A program made the translations under genes and the position numbers. Shown in pieces: positions 1 to 7,290 of a stretch of DNA of 42,872 nt. Source of the stretch: Deltaproteobacteria bacterium (GTDB taxonomy: Bacteria > Myxococcota_A > Polyangia > Polyangiales > JADJMO01); NCBI GenBank assembly GCA_016182965.1, contig JACPFM010000081.1, positions 1 through 42,872 of the forward strand, in the 5' to 3' direction. Below the pieces are notes generated by a model. The model saw only the letters and a list, made by a program, of their open reading frames with translations. It was not told the DNA's origin and searched no databases. The stretch's first letter is position 1. Each line of letters begins with the position of its first letter.

Positions 1-1074
1 CCCCGAGCCGAGCTCGAGCGAGCGCGCCGCCTCGCGGGTCGCGCCCGCGAGGATCTCTTCGGTCGACATCCCGTAGAGGCGCGCCGCGAACGACATCGCG
101 AGCGGCAGCGACTCGGTCGGCGCGGTGCCCGGGTTGGCGTCGCTCGCGACCACCAGGCGAACGCCCGCGCGGCGCAGGGCCGCGACGTCGGGCGGCGTCT
201 GACCGAGCACGAACGAGGCGACCGGCAGCAGCACCGCGCGCACGCCGGCTGCGGCCATCGCCGCGAGGCCCTCGGCCCCGACGTTCTCGAGGTGATCGGC
301 CGAGCGGGCGCCGAGCTCCGCGCACAGCTCGGCGCCGCCCACGTCGGCGAACTGTCCGACGTGCATGCGCACGCCCAAGCCCACCTCGCGCGCGACGCGC
401 ATGACCGCGCGCGCCTCGTCGACGCGGAACGCGTTGCGATCGACGTAGGCGTCGACGAAGCGCGCCTCCTTCCGCGCGGCGACCTCGCGCACCAGGCGCG
501 CGGCGGAGGCGACGAAGTCGGCGCGCTTGCCCTCGTCGCCGCGGGACTCCGGCGGCAGCGCGTGCAGCGCGAGGAAGGTCGGCACTACGCGCGGAACGCC
601 GCTCGCGCGGCTCGCCGTCGCGATCGCGGCGAGCTGCCGTCGCTCGAGCTCCGGGCGCAGGCCGTAGCCGCTCTTGACCTCGACCGAGGTGACGCCCATG
701 CGCGCCATCCGGCGCAGGCGCTCGACGAGCGTCGCCGCGATCGTCTCGGCGTCGGCCTCCTCGATCGCGCGCATGCTCGCCACGATGCCGCCGCCGCGCG
801 CCGCGATCGCCTCGTAGCCTTCGCCGCGCAGCTTGGCGACGTACTCGCCGTGCCGCGAGCCGACCCACGCCGCGTGGGTGTGCGCGTCGACGAGGCCCGG
901 CGTCACGAGCGGCGCCCGAAGCGCGGCGGCGCCGAGGGGCGCGAAGCGCTCCGGGAGCTCGCTCCGCGGCCCGACCCAGGCCACGCGGCCGCCGTCGACC
1001 ACCACCGCGCCGTCGTCGATCGCGCCGGAATCGGCCAGGCTGACCAGCCGTCCGAGCAGGAGCTTCGCGTCCAT
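1..1074 (-). CDS. hutI: Imidazolonepropionase, 3'-truncated by window edge
   Basis: Amidohydrolase-superfamily enzyme that hydrolyses 4-imidazolone-5-propanoate to N-formimidoyl-L-glutamate, the third step of histidine degradation. The frame is open from ATG at 1072-1074 to the window edge, so about 358 residues of a family usually near 400 are visible; the C-terminal end lies before position 1. Reading the minus strand I see MDAKLLLGRLVSLAD at the start, the metal-binding VDAHTHA motif after VTPGL, a GGGI segment, the hallmark KSGYG (near 661-685), HVGQFADVGGAEL, and near the C-terminus SDANPGTAPTES (near 121-160), which is typical of HutI. No other hut gene is present downstream of the start; partners could lie before the window. 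It diverges from the SDR gene with only 57 bp between the two start codons. Confidence 0.92.
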   Translation of the reverse strand, partial: MDAKLLLGRLVSLADSGAIDDGAVVVDGGRVAWVGPRSELPERFAPLGAAALRAPLVTPGLVDAHTHAAWVGSRHGEYVAKLRGEGYEAIAARGGGIVASMRAIEEADAETIAATLVERLRRMARMGVTSVEVKSGYGLRPELERRQLAAIATASRASGVPRVVPTFLALHALPPESRGDEGKRADFVASAARLVREVAARKEARFVDAYVDRNAFRVDEARAVMRVAREVGLGVRMHVGQFADVGGAELCAELGARSADHLENVGAEGLAAMAAAGVRAVLLPVASFVLGQTPPDVAALRRAGVRLVVASDANPGTAPTESLPLAMSFAARLYGMSTEEILAGATREAARSLELGSG

Positions 1075-1090
1075 GGGCGTACTCTCGACG

Positions 1091-1111
1091 GTCGGCTGTC
1101 GACTGTCGACC
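1091..1111. repeat. Short tandem heptamer run in divergent promoter region
   Basis: Three imperfect 7-bp units (GTCGGCT, GTCGACT, GTCGACC) lie between the divergent hutI and SDR starts. They resemble the heptamer families found downstream of other genes in this window, but this copy is short and sits upstream of both genes. It may be degenerate, or it may be an operator-like palindrome, since GTCGAC is itself palindromic. I cannot assign a function. Confidence 0.4.
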
Positions 1112-1131
1112 CCTCTTGGTAGTCTGGCGTC

Positions 1132-2238
1132 ATGAACGAGACGGTCGTCCTGACCGGGCTGCCGACGCTGCTCGCGCGCCGCGTGGCGGAGCGCCTGCTC
1201 GACGCCAAGGGCACCCGCGTCATCGCCGTGGTGCGATCGAAGTTCCGCGAGGGCGCGCGGGCGTTCTTCGAGGGGCTCCCGGCCGAGCGGCGCGCGCGCG
1301 TGACGCTGCTCGACGGCGACGCCGCGTCGATGGACCTCGGGCTCTCGGGCGCGGAGTTCAAGCGCCTCGCCGCCGAGGTCGACGTCATCCACCACACGGC
1401 GCAGGCGACCTGGGTCGGCGTCGACGAGAAGACCGCCGAGGCGTTCAACGTCCGGGCGACGCGCGAGGCGCTGGGGCTTGCGCGGTGCGCGAGCCACCTG
1501 CGCGCGTTCGTTCTCCACTCGACGGCGACCGTCTCCGGCGATCGCCGCGGCCTCGTGCTCGAGAGCGAGCTCGACGTCGGGCAGGGCACGCGCAACGCGG
1601 TGGAGGCGACCAAGATCCGCGCCGAGAAGCTGGTCCGCGCCGCCGCGCGCGACGTGCCGACGATCATCGTGCGGCCGTCGCTGGTCGTCGGCGACTCCAA
1701 GACGGGCGAGGTCGATCGGCTCGACGGGCCGTACCTGCTGGTGCTGCTGATGCTCACCGCGCCGCCCGACTTCGCCATCCCGATGCCCACCGAGGGCAAC
1801 GCGCAGCTCAACATGGTGCCGGTCGACTGGGTCGGCGCGGCGTCGGTGGCCATCGGCCGCGACCCGCGGGCGATCGGGCAGACGTTCCACCTCGTCGACC
1901 CGCGGCCGCCCACCGTGCGCGAGGTGTTCGAGGTGCTCGCCCGCGCCGCTGGTCGCAAGTCGCCGCGCGGATTCATCCCGGCGAACCTCACCCGCGCGAT
2001 TCTCCGCACGCCGGGTCTCGAGCGGATCGCGCGGTCGCCGCGCGCGTTCCTCGATCAGCTGGCCAACGCGGTGCGGTACTCGTCGCGCAACACCGAGGCG
2101 ATCCTCGCCGGAAGGGGGCTCGACCCGCCGCCGTTCGCGACGTACGGCGAGACCATGGTCGCGCACGTGCGCGAGCGGCTCACGGCCGAACGCAAGCGCC
2201 GCACCGAGGCCGACGTCGTCGAGGACCCGCTGGTCTGA
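1132..2238 (+). CDS. Extended SDR-like NAD(P)-binding protein lacking the catalytic Tyr
   Basis: Protein of 368 aa resembling the extended short-chain dehydrogenase/thioester-reductase group (NAD-binding 4 / male-sterility type). The N-terminal beta-alpha-beta is recognisable (VVLTGLPTLLARRVAERLL, residues 5-23), but the usual TGxxGxxG is degenerate. VIHHTAQATW (85-94), FNVRATREAL (105-114), the FVLHSTATVSG strand (126-136) and the IIVRPSLVVGDS segment all fit the family. At the active-site position the expected Tyr-xxx-Lys reads V157-E-A-T-K161, so the Lys is kept but the Tyr is replaced by Val. The start ATG at 1132 is the first in frame and divides well from divergent hutI. The sensor kinase gene begins about 14 bp after the stop, so the two may be co-transcribed. 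The substrate is unknown; it may be a non-catalytic NAD-sensing or structural protein. Confidence 0.75.
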   Translation: MNETVVLTGLPTLLARRVAERLLDAKGTRVIAVVRSKFREGARAFFEGLPAERRARVTLLDGDAASMDLGLSGAEFKRLAAEVDVIHHTAQATWVGVDEKTAEAFNVRATREALGLARCASHLRAFVLHSTATVSGDRRGLVLESELDVGQGTRNAVEATKIRAEKLVRAAARDVPTIIVRPSLVVGDSKTGEVDRLDGPYLLVLLMLTAPPDFAIPMPTEGNAQLNMVPVDWVGAASVAIGRDPRAIGQTFHLVDPRPPTVREVFEVLARAAGRKSPRGFIPANLTRAILRTPGLERIARSPRAFLDQLANAVRYSSRNTEAILAGRGLDPPPFATYGETMVAHVRERLTAERKRRTEADVVEDPLV

Positions 2239-2252
2239 GGTCCGAGGACGCC

Positions 2253-4061
2253 TTGCCCCACCGAAGACTCAGAGACGAGGCGCCGCCATCGTCACGGGCG
2301 CCGTCGTCGGCCGTGCCGCCGCGGCGCGTCCCGCTGGTCGGTCGCATCGAGCTGCGCCTGACGGCGGCGGTGGTGGTCATGGCGGCGCTGCCCCTGGTGA
2401 TCGGCATCCTCCTCGCGCTGCGCGTCGCGCAGAAGGCCGCCGATCTGTTCTACGACCCGCGCGTCGGTCGCGAGCTCGAGGCGTCGCTCGACGTCTATGG
2501 TCCGCTGGTGCGCGCGCTGCAGTCGAGCATGCGCTATCGCGCCGAGGCGATCGCGTCGCTCGAGCCGCTGCGCGCGGCCGCCGCCATCGGCGACGCGAAG
2601 GAGGTCGACGAGGAGCTGCGCGACGCCTTCGATCGCTACAGCGATCGCCCCGATCCGTTCAGCGGCGATCCGCTGATCTCGCTCGCGTCGCTCGAGGTCT
2701 ACGAGGGCCTGCCGTTCGCCGACTGCCTCGAGACGTTCGCGCCGCGCCCTCCGGGCGAGGAGGGCATGCCGCCCGCGGCCCTGCCGGAGACCGCGCGCAA
2801 GCTCGCCGGCGTGCGGCGGCCGCAGCCGATCGATCCGAAGGTCGAGTTCGATCTGGCGCAGTGCAAGCCGCTGTCGCCAGACGACGGGGCGCCGATGCTC
2901 GTCGCGACGTTCGTCACCGACCGGGCGCGCATCGAGCGCCGCCACGAGGCCGACGAGTTCATCCAGGTCTACAAGGGGGTCATCGCGCGTCGCGAGGAGT
3001 TCGTGCGCCTGAACGTCTCGTTCTTCGCGCTGCTCCTCGGCACGACGATCCTCGTCGCGGCCGGCGTCGGGTTCGCCCTCGCGCGCAGCGTCTCTGGTCG
3101 CGTGCGCCGCGTCTCCCAGGCGGCCCAGCAGGTGGCCGCCGGCGATCTCGAGGTGCGCGTCCCGGAGCACGGCGGCGACGAGATCGGCGACCTCGCCATC
3201 GCGTTCAACCGCATGCTGCGCGAGGTGGAGCGGAGCCGCGCGCGCATCGAGTACCTGCAGCGCGTCGGCGCATGGCAGGACATGGCGCGGCGCCTCGCCC
3301 ACGAGATCAAGAACCCCCTCACGCCCATCCAGCTGGCGGTGGAAGAGACGCACAGCCGCTACGACGGCAGCGATCCGAAGATGAAGAAGCTCCTCGACAC
3401 CACCCTCGAAGTGGTCACCGAGGAGGTCGGCACGTTGCGACGGCTCGTGTCGGAGTTCACCGAGTTCGCGCGCCTGCCGCACGCCCGCCTGATGGAGGAG
3501 GACGTCGAGCGCCTGCTCGAGGAGATCAAGCCGACGCTCGAGCGGCTCGGCCTCGGCACCGAGCCCGGCGACATCATGCTGACGCCGAGCGGCGGCACGT
3601 CGATCCCGGTCCGCGTGACGGTCGAGACGCGCCCCGAGCCCAACGAGCGCGGCGAGCGCACGACGCAGATCGCCGCGGACCGCCAGATGCTCCGCAAGGC
3701 GATCGACAACCTGGTGCGCAACGCCGTGCAGGCGATCCGCGCCGCCGGGAAGGGACACCGCGTGCGGGTGCACGCGGCGACGCTCGCCGACGGCCGCGTC
3801 GCCGTCGATGTCGACGACGACGGACCGGGCGTGCCCACGGGCGATCGCGAGCGCGTGTTCGATCCGTACTTCACCACGCGCACCGAGGGCACCGGGCTCG
3901 GCCTCGCGATCGTGAAGAAGATCGTGGTGGAGCACGGCGGAACGATCGAGTGCGACGCCTCGCCGCTCGGCGGCGCGCGCTTCCGCATCGTGGCGCCGGC
4001 GTGGGAGACGCCGGAGTCGCGCGCGGCGATCGAGGAGGCGGAGCGCGCGTCAGTGGTTTGA
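2253..4061 (+). CDS. NtrY-like membrane sensor histidine kinase
   Basis: Two-component sensor kinase of about 602 aa. Transmembrane segment 1 is at about residues 36-56, a periplasmic sensor region of about 200 aa follows, transmembrane segment 2 is at about 256-277, then a HAMP domain (SVSGRVRRVSQAAQQVAAGD, then DEIGDLAIAFNRML). The phosphoacceptor is H350 in ARRLAHEIKNPLTPIQ, a phrasing typical of NtrY-type kinases. The HATPase domain shows N box NLVRNAVQAI, G1 DDDGPGVP, FDPYF and GTGLGLAIVKKIV. There is no ATG before the first transmembrane helix. I chose TTG at 2253 because a GAGG lies 5 bp upstream; GTG at 2313 is an alternative giving a shorter N-terminus. It follows the SDR gene by 14 bp. 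No response regulator is adjacent, so its partner is unknown. Confidence 0.85.
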   Translation: MPHRRLRDEAPPSSRAPSSAVPPRRVPLVGRIELRLTAAVVVMAALPLVIGILLALRVAQKAADLFYDPRVGRELEASLDVYGPLVRALQSSMRYRAEAIASLEPLRAAAAIGDAKEVDEELRDAFDRYSDRPDPFSGDPLISLASLEVYEGLPFADCLETFAPRPPGEEGMPPAALPETARKLAGVRRPQPIDPKVEFDLAQCKPLSPDDGAPMLVATFVTDRARIERRHEADEFIQVYKGVIARREEFVRLNVSFFALLLGTTILVAAGVGFALARSVSGRVRRVSQAAQQVAAGDLEVRVPEHGGDEIGDLAIAFNRMLREVERSRARIEYLQRVGAWQDMARRLAHEIKNPLTPIQLAVEETHSRYDGSDPKMKKLLDTTLEVVTEEVGTLRRLVSEFTEFARLPHARLMEEDVERLLEEIKPTLERLGLGTEPGDIMLTPSGGTSIPVRVTVETRPEPNERGERTTQIAADRQMLRKAIDNLVRNAVQAIRAAGKGHRVRVHAATLADGRVAVDVDDDGPGVPTGDRERVFDPYFTTRTEGTGLGLAIVKKIVVEHGGTIECDASPLGGARFRIVAPAWETPESRAAIEEAERASVV

Positions 4062-4262
4062 GAGAGTCGTCAGTCGTCAGTCGTCAGTCGTCAGCCAGTC
4101 AAGAGTCTAGAGTCTAGAGTCTAGAGTCTAGAGTTCTGATGACGGGGTCGAAGGTCGAAGGTCGAATCGAGAGCCCCTTGACACGGGGTTCCAGGGGCTC
4201 CGCCCCTGGTTCGACCTTCAACCTTTCGACGTTCGACCAACGACTGACGACTGACGACTCTC
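4062..4262. repeat. Layered heptamer-repeat inverted element between convergent genes
   Basis: A 201-bp intergenic element that starts directly at the kinase stop and ends inside the stop codon of the convergent thioredoxin gene. Reading left to right: four AGTCGTC (4065-4092), four AGTCTAG (4104-4131), three GGTCGAA (4146-4166), a hairpin (4191-4209), then reverse-complement units of GGTCGAA (4210-4238) and of AGTCGTC (4240-4259). The outermost 23 bp (4062-4084 and 4240-4262) are a perfect inverted repeat. Each heptamer family on the left is read in the sense of the plus-strand gene, and the right arm is read in the sense of the minus-strand gene. The element could fold into one long nested cruciform or RNA hairpin in either transcript. 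A bidirectional terminator or mRNA 3'-end structure is a plausible role (inference). Confidence 0.85.
4191..4209. terminator. GC-rich hairpin at core of heptamer element
   Basis: CCAGGGGC, loop TCC, GCCCCTGG: a perfect 8-bp stem with a 3-nt loop, centred between convergent genes. There is no T-tract on either side, so intrinsic termination is not certain, but position and stability suit a bidirectional terminator. Confidence 0.45.
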
Positions 4263-4827
4263 ACGAGCCGAGCGCGCGCTTGATCGCGTTCTCGACGTCC
4301 TCCTCGGAGGAGAAGCCGGTGCGGTAGCTGCGGATGGTGCCGGTCTTGTCGACGACCACCATCGTCGGGAGCGACGAGACGTTGAACTCCCGCGCGGCGT
4401 TGCGGGCCGCGTCGTCGTCGAGCTGGGGATAGGCGATGTTCAGCTGGGCGAGCACGTTGCGCGCGCCTTCGTGGTCCGGATCGACGAGGACGCCGAGCAC
4501 CACCACGCCGTCGAGCTCGAACCGCTTGGCGAGCTTGTCGAGGATCGGCATCTCGTGGCGGCAGGGGCCGCACCACGGCGCCCAGAAGTCGAGCACCACC
4601 ACCTTGCCCTTCAGCGACTCGAGCGAGACCGACGCCTGATTGGCGAGCTTAGGCGCGCCGCCGAGGCTCGGCAGGGTGAGCGCGGGCATCGGCTTGCCGA
4701 CCATCGGGTGCGACTGCTCGAGGATGCGCGGCAGGATGGCCATGGCGAACAGCCCGAGCAGGACCGCGAGGATGACGATGGCAGAGTTGCCCTTGCTCTC
4801 GCTGGGCCGCTTTGGCTTGTTGCGCAC
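4261..4827 (-). CDS. TlpA/ResA-like membrane-anchored thioredoxin
   Basis: Protein of 188 aa. A basic N-terminus and one transmembrane segment (about residues 16-34) anchor a periplasmic thioredoxin fold. The redox motif is W85-C86-G-P-C89, preceded by VVVLDFWAP, and the cis-Pro loop is SSLPTMVVVD. Members of the TlpA/ResA/AhpC-TSA group reduce disulfides in extracytoplasmic proteins, for example during cytochrome c maturation. It starts 9 bp after the stop of the upstream lipoprotein gene, so both should be made from the mRNA led by the cobalamin riboswitch. The stop codon lies inside the right arm of the heptamer element. The upstream lipoprotein contains several cysteines, including a CC pair, which makes it a possible client (inference). 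Confidence 0.88.
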   Translation of the reverse strand: MRNKPKRPSESKGNSAIVILAVLLGLFAMAILPRILEQSHPMVGKPMPALTLPSLGGAPKLANQASVSLESLKGKVVVLDFWAPWCGPCRHEMPILDKLAKRFELDGVVVLGVLVDPDHEGARNVLAQLNIAYPQLDDDAARNAAREFNVSSLPTMVVVDKTGTIRSYRTGFSSEEDVENAIKRALGS

Positions 4828-4836
4828 GCTTGGTTC

Positions 4837-5523
4837 CTACGGCTGAAAGTGCAGCACCGCCACTCCGTCGAGATCGAACCCGGCGGTGGGAGCCGCCGCG
4901 GGGAACTTCCGGTTCATGTCTCGGATGCGGATGAAGCGGGCTCGGGTCACGCCGATCGCGGCCAGATCGAACGGATCGCCGCCGGCCTTCTCGGGCGCGG
5001 CCGGGTCGAGCGGCGACGCGGCCGTGGCGTAGACCGGGTGCCAGCCGGCGCAGGTGCCGTAGGGCCACGCCGTGGCCGTGCAGGGGAAAGCCGTCCAGGT
5101 CATGCCGTCCTCGCTCACCGCGACCTCGGCGGGCTCGGCCACCACGTCCTCGGGCGTGCTGCCGAACTCGAACGCGTTCTCGAAGACGATGAAGTCGGTG
5201 CCCGGCGCGTCGACGATGGTCACGTCGAAGGCGAGGACGATCTCGCCGCCGTCGCCGAGGGACAGCACGTCGAGCGAACCGGCGCAGCAGCCGCCGCCCT
5301 GCGGCGGACCCTGGATGACGCCGGGCAGCGCATCTTCCTTGAAGCCGCCCTTGTCGCCCTTGGTGAAGGAGACGACGCGGCTCGGATAGCGGACGCTGGC
5401 TGGGGTCGGCTGCGCATCTGCCGGCGCCGCGTCGTCCGCGGACTGGCGGGGGACGGACTCGAGGTCGGCGCCACATCCGAGGGCGAGCGCGCACGCCAAC
5501 GAACAAAATGTGATTCGGCGCAT
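4837..5523 (-). CDS. Riboswitch-controlled surface lipoprotein of unknown function
   Basis: Protein of 228 aa beginning MRRITFCSLACALALGC, a lipoprotein signal with acylation at C17. The open frame extends further upstream, but the ATG at 5521-5523 is preferred because it gives the signal peptide, has GGGAG just upstream, and the extension would run through the riboswitch. The mature part has GDGGEIVLAFDV, GTDFIVFENAFEF, AEVAVSEDGMTW and a C-terminal AGFDLDGVAVLHF, a beta-rich pattern seen in proteins usually annotated only as cell surface protein. Cysteines include a CC pair (GGGCCAG) and two more in FPCTATAWPYGTC. Control by a cobalamin riboswitch suggests a role in B12 or corrinoid capture at the surface, by analogy with Bacteroides BtuG/BtuH lipoproteins; no homology to those is claimed. 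The thioredoxin gene follows after 9 bp. Confidence 0.8.
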   Translation of the reverse strand: MRRITFCSLACALALGCGADLESVPRQSADDAAPADAQPTPASVRYPSRVVSFTKGDKGGFKEDALPGVIQGPPQGGGCCAGSLDVLSLGDGGEIVLAFDVTIVDAPGTDFIVFENAFEFGSTPEDVVAEPAEVAVSEDGMTWTAFPCTATAWPYGTCAGWHPVYATAASPLDPAAPEKAGGDPFDLAAIGVTRARFIRIRDMNRKFPAAAPTAGFDLDGVAVLHFQP

Positions 5524-5549
5524 CGGGGCTCCCGGTCGCGCACCCTGCC

Positions 5550-5750
5550 GTGCGCGCGGTGCTTCGCCGACGAGCCAGGTCTCCGGACTCCCGGATCGTC
5601 CTACTGCGCCGACCTTCCCGCGCTCGTGAGAGAGCAGTGGCTGTTCGGCGGGTCGTCCCCGGTGACCGTGGCGGGGGCCGTGCCGGAATTTCACCGGACT
5701 TCCCTCGCGACTTCGTCGCGCGCGGGCGCGCCGGAGGATCCGACCCGCAC
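5550..5750 (-). promoter_or_regulatory. Cobalamin (AdoCbl) riboswitch
   Basis: On the minus strand, 5' to 3', the conserved core is visible: GGGAAGTCCGGTGAAATTCC (5685-5704, continuing GGCAC to 5680), then CCCCCGCCACGGT (5665-5677), and the B12-box-like GGAGTCCGGAGACCTGGC (within 5569-5592). Order and spacing match the Rfam cobalamin class. The outer boundaries are approximate because I could not fold the P1/P2 stems with a covariance model. The 3' end is about 30 nt upstream of the lipoprotein ATG, close to its ribosome-binding site, so control of translation or early termination of the lipoprotein-thioredoxin operon is expected: adenosylcobalamin binding should lower expression. Confidence 0.88.
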
Positions 5751-5887
5751 GCGAGCTCTCGGCGTCACGGCCCGAATGGACCGTGCTGTCCGAGGGCTAC
5801 CGCGAAGCCTCCCGAGCTTCAAGTCGGAGTCCTCGGCCGTCGGTCGTCGATCGCAGGGATCGCCGCCCGCCGCGCGGACGCGCTGAC

Positions 5888-5943
5888 ACTGACGACTGAC
5901 GACTGACGACTGACGACTGATGACCGATGACTGACGACTGACG
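5888..5943 (-). repeat. Tandem heptamer array downstream of lipoprotein gene
   Basis: Eight head-to-tail 7-bp units, mostly ACTGACG on the plus strand with two variants (ACTGATG, ACCGATG). On the coding strand of the upstream gene they read AGTCGTC and begin 8 bp after its stop codon. This is the same orientation relative to a stop codon as in the element at 4062-4262, but here no opposing arm exists because the next gene is on the same strand. The array separates the lipoprotein gene at 5952 from the riboswitch. Confidence 0.85.
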
Positions 5944-5951
5944 ACTGCCTG

Positions 5952-7265
5952 TCAGGGGCGCGCGGCGAGGACGGCGTGCGCGAGCGGCGATCCTGCGATC
6001 GAAAGCCCCGCCCCGCCCGTCGAGAGCGCCGCGCTGCAGACCGAGGTGGCGCCGACGTCGCGCAGCAGATCGAGGCGCGTGCCGTCGGCCGAGAGCAACG
6101 AGAGCCGGCCGCCACGCGCGATCAGCGCGCCGCCCTCGACGACGGTCACGTGATCGTCGGAGCGGGTCGCGCGCGGCTCGTCCGCGATCGCGGTGGCGCT
6201 CGGCACGCAGTCCCTTGCGCACGCGAGGTCGAGGAGCGTGCCCTTGCCGTCTTCGCCGATGCGCAGCAGGCGCGCGCCGTCGAGCGGCACGAGCACGCCG
6301 CCGGGCTGACCGTCGCCGGCGAAGGGGAGGGGAGCGCCGACGCTCGCTCCCGGGGCGACGACCTCGACGCCCGGCGGATCGCCCGACGGCGCGAGGCCGT
6401 AGGCGATCACGAGGCCGCGCCCGGGCACCCACGTCGCCGCAGCGGCGCTGCGCGCGCGGGTGAGGCGGCGCGCGACCAGCGTGCCGGTCGGATCGAGCCG
6501 CAGCACCAGATCGCTCGGCGGAGCGACGCGCGTCGGCCCGACGATCCACGCGCCGCCCGTGTCGTCGAGGACGGTCGCGCCGCCCGCCACCTCCGCGAAC
6601 GTCGCGCCCGCGGGCGGCGTGGGCGTGCCCTGCGCGCTCTGTGCGACGTCGAGCAGCGTGGCGGAACCGGCCGCGTCGAGCGCCAGCATGCGCGCCCCGG
6701 CCGTGGCGAGCGTCGCCGGCGCCGTCGTGAATGGCGCTTCGCGGAGCGCCGTCAGATCGAGCAGATCGACCACGTCCGCGTTCGTCGACGAGGCGTCGGC
6801 CACCACCAGGTAGCGCCCGCCGAGCGCCGCGCAGAGCGGCTTCGCGGGCGCCGCCGTCAGCGCGACCATCGGCGCGATCTCGCGCACGCGCTGGACGAAA
6901 ATGGTGAGCGCGAGCGTCGGCTGTCCGGCGAGCCCCGAGAGCTCGAGGGGCGGCGTTCGACCGTAGGCGACGATCGCCCCGTCGTCGGCGAGACCGGCGA
7001 GGGTCAGCGCCCCGATGCCGCTCTTGGCCGAGTCGGGGACCTCGAGCGATCCCTCGGAGGCCGGCACCTTCGAGACGAGCCGTTCGACGCCGTCGCTCGC
7101 GCGGACGCGGAGCTCCACCTGCGTGACCGCCGGCGTGCCGTCGAACGCCTTGCCGCCGAGGGGGCCGCGCACGGCGATGACGAACGGGTCCGGGTCCTCG
7201 CTGCACGCTGAGAGCGCCCACGCCGCCGCGGCGACCCCGAACAGCCTCGTCCCTGCGCCGCGCAT
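5952..7265 (-). CDS. Lipoprotein with beta-propeller-like repeats, function unknown
   Basis: Protein of 437 aa starting MRGAGTRLFGVAAAAWALSAC, a clear lipobox (LSAC, C21). The open frame continues upstream, but ATG at 7263-7265 places the signal peptide at the N-terminus. The mature protein opens with an immunoglobulin-like stretch (FVIAVRGPLGGKAFDG to about residue 120), followed by repeated short beta-strand blocks of the type GGRYLVVADAS, GARMLALDAAGSATLLD, GGATVLDDTGGAWIVG, GARLLRIGEDGKGTLLDLA and GGALIARGGRLSLLSADG. These look like blades of a propeller. No catalytic motif was found. It diverges from the M1 peptidase gene with 25 bp between starts, and its downstream end faces the riboswitch operon on the same strand. 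A surface binding protein is possible, but this is inference. Confidence 0.72.
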   Translation of the reverse strand: MRGAGTRLFGVAAAAWALSACSEDPDPFVIAVRGPLGGKAFDGTPAVTQVELRVRASDGVERLVSKVPASEGSLEVPDSAKSGIGALTLAGLADDGAIVAYGRTPPLELSGLAGQPTLALTIFVQRVREIAPMVALTAAPAKPLCAALGGRYLVVADASSTNADVVDLLDLTALREAPFTTAPATLATAGARMLALDAAGSATLLDVAQSAQGTPTPPAGATFAEVAGGATVLDDTGGAWIVGPTRVAPPSDLVLRLDPTGTLVARRLTRARSAAAATWVPGRGLVIAYGLAPSGDPPGVEVVAPGASVGAPLPFAGDGQPGGVLVPLDGARLLRIGEDGKGTLLDLACARDCVPSATAIADEPRATRSDDHVTVVEGGALIARGGRLSLLSADGTRLDLLRDVGATSVCSAALSTGGAGLSIAGSPLAHAVLAARP

Positions 7266-7290
7266 GTCGGCCCATGCTATCAGGCCGGGC

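Noticed and set aside
2292..3935. Long open frame on the minus strand (547 codons) opposite the histidine kinase
   Set aside because: High GC removes stops from antisense frames. The translation is Arg/His/Ala/Asp-rich without motifs, while the plus strand encodes a complete kinase.
4837..5694. Longer lipoprotein starting at the ATG at 5694
   Set aside because: The extension is encoded by the riboswitch itself and would bury the signal peptide at residue 58.
5888..5943. CRISPR array
   Set aside because: Unit length is 7 bp with no spacers, and no cas genes are nearby.
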